DNA of 6,907 nt from Ruminococcaceae bacterium UBA1691 (lineage in GTDB: Bacteria > Bacillota > Clostridia > Oscillospirales > Acutalibacteraceae): the NCBI GenBank assembly GCA_002320555.1, contig DCJV01000130.1:9395-16301 (forward strand). Reading direction: 5' to 3'. Numbering within the stretch: the first letter of the stretch is position 1; each line of letters opens with the position of its first letter. Shown here piece after piece: positions 5,897 to 6,907 of this stretch. A program made the translations under genes and the position numbers. Under the pieces are notes generated by a model. The model was not told the DNA's origin and did not search any database. It saw only the letters and a program-made list of their open reading frames with translations.

Positions 5897-5933
5897 GTGC
5901 CCGCCTGATGGGAGCAAAAGAGGAGTGACCTGA

Positions 5934-6907
5934 ATGATGAATACGGATCATCTGTGCATGAGCTGTATGCGGGAAATCGGCGATGAGGAGCAGTGCCCTT
6001 ACTGCGGATTTCATGTCGATTCGCCACAGCTTGCGCCATATCTGCCCTTGCGTACGGCCGTGGCGGAGCGTTATCTGGCGGGAAAGCTGCTCGATTACAA
6101 TGGTGACGGCGCGACGTACATGGGCTGGGATCTGGAAATGAACACGCCGGTGATCATCCGCGAATTTTTACCTGATGCAATTGCGCAGCGTGGGGAGGAT
6201 TTGTCGCTCACTCCCATGTCGGGCTGCGAGATTACATATCGGGATTGCTATCAGAGCTTTTTGGAATTATGGCGCAAGCTTGCGCGCATGCGGGGCCTGT
6301 CTGCGCTGATTCTGGTCTTTGACATTGTGGAGGATCACGGCACTGCGTATGCTATTTCGGAATATACGGAGGGGGTCACGCTGCGGGAATATCTCCTGCG
6401 CAGCCCTTCCGGTTACCTTTCCTGGGAACAGGCGAGAATTTTATTTATGCCGGTGCTTTCCACACTCGGGACGCTGCACAGCGCCGGGATCATCCACCGC
6501 GGACTTTCTCCCACGACGCTGGTCGTCGGGAAAAACGGGAAAATGCAGATTACAGGCTTCAGCATCTGGCAGGCGCGTACGGCTCGGGGAGACCTGACGG
6601 CGCAGCTTTACCCGGGCTATGCTGCAATTGAGCAATATGGCTTTGAGGGGCAGCAAGGCCCCTGGACGGATATCTATGCCTTTTCCGCCGTGCTGTATCG
6701 GACGCTGATTGGCAGCACGCCTCTGGAAGCTACCTCCCGCGTAACAAATGATCGGCTGATGGTGCCTGGGAAGTTTGCAGAACAGCTGCCCGCATATGTT
6801 ATCAATGCGCTGATGAATGGCCTGCAAATTCTCCCGGAGGACCGTACCCGGACGGTGGAGCAGCTACGTGCGGAGCTCTCTGCATCTCCCAGCGCGTCCA
6901 CCGCAGC
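5934..6907 (+). CDS. Zinc-ribbon protein with a degenerate Ser/Thr protein kinase domain (pseudokinase), partial
   Basis: The first 324 codons are present; the gene continues past the right edge. The N-terminus holds a zinc-ribbon with two CxxC pairs (C8/C11 and C21/C24). A protein-kinase fold follows from about residue 45 to 315. The region before helix C reads like related clostridial kinases (VIIREFLPD, 73-81), and PGYAAIEQY (227-235) and GPWTDIYAFSAVLYRTL (242-258) are typical of their activation segment and helix F. Catalytic positions are changed. The beta-3 lysine is Arg76, the glycine loop is DYNGDG (54-59), HRD is HRG (188-190), the catalytic-loop Asn is Thr195, and DFG is GFS (208-210). 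Phosphotransfer is therefore unlikely; a binding or scaffold role is inferred. ATG at 5934 has AGGAG at 5921-5925, 8 nt upstream; the next codon is also ATG. It has its own promoter. No membrane segment is visible in the part present. Confidence 0.88.
   Translation, partial: MMNTDHLCMSCMREIGDEEQCPYCGFHVDSPQLAPYLPLRTAVAERYLAGKLLDYNGDGATYMGWDLEMNTPVIIREFLPDAIAQRGEDLSLTPMSGCEITYRDCYQSFLELWRKLARMRGLSALILVFDIVEDHGTAYAISEYTEGVTLREYLLRSPSGYLSWEQARILFMPVLSTLGTLHSAGIIHRGLSPTTLVVGKNGKMQITGFSIWQARTARGDLTAQLYPGYAAIEQYGFEGQQGPWTDIYAFSAVLYRTLIGSTPLEATSRVTNDRLMVPGKFAEQLPAYVINALMNGLQILPEDRTRTVEQLRAELSASPSASTA

Noticed and set aside
5683..6039. 118-codon minus-strand ORF across the pseudokinase promoter and start
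   Set aside because: Arg/Ser-rich sequence without family features; it overlaps a strong plus-strand promoter and gene start.
6441..6827. Minus-strand ORFs opposite the kinase-like gene
   Set aside because: Shadows of the plus-strand frame, which has clear kinase-fold motifs throughout.

Overview
The window looks like chromosomal DNA from an endospore-forming member of the Firmicutes, most likely a fairly GC-rich clostridial lineage of the Oscillospiraceae/Ruminococcaceae kind. The evidence is an alpha/beta-type small acid-soluble spore protein gene with a sigma-G-like promoter, the lon-engB gene order known from Bacillus, strong GGAGG-type ribosome binding sites, and a zinc-ribbon kinase-like protein of a type common in clostridia. 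The genus assignment is inference.

Positions 1-3679 (minus strand) form a housekeeping block read right to left. A good sigma-A promoter (TTGATT, 17 bp, TATAAT) drives lon, the ATP-dependent protease. It is followed by engB (ribosome-assembly GTPase) and then the 5' end of lysA (diaminopimelate decarboxylase), which runs off the left edge. No clear terminator separates them, so read-through is plausible. Two perfect 9-bp DnaA-box matches lie in this block.

Positions 3680-4540 (plus strand) hold a degraded region. It contains a signal-peptide gene broken by an apparent one-base frameshift, a striking perfect 15-bp inverted repeat, and otherwise non-coding DNA leading to the spore-protein promoter. 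The 65-residue spore protein gene (4543-4740) ends in a strong hairpin-plus-T-tract terminator.

Positions 4796-5690 (minus strand) carry a conserved-looking protein of unknown function. Upstream of it lies a doubtful 72-codon ORF whose middle is made of hairpin-forming, repeat-like DNA.

Positions 5759-6907 (plus strand) hold a strong extended -10 promoter, a leader of about 140 nt, and the first 324 codons of a zinc-ribbon/protein-kinase-fold protein. All the main catalytic positions of the kinase fold are substituted, so it reads as a pseudokinase. This is the most interesting protein here. I see no CRISPR array, tRNA, rRNA, transposase or recognisable defence system.
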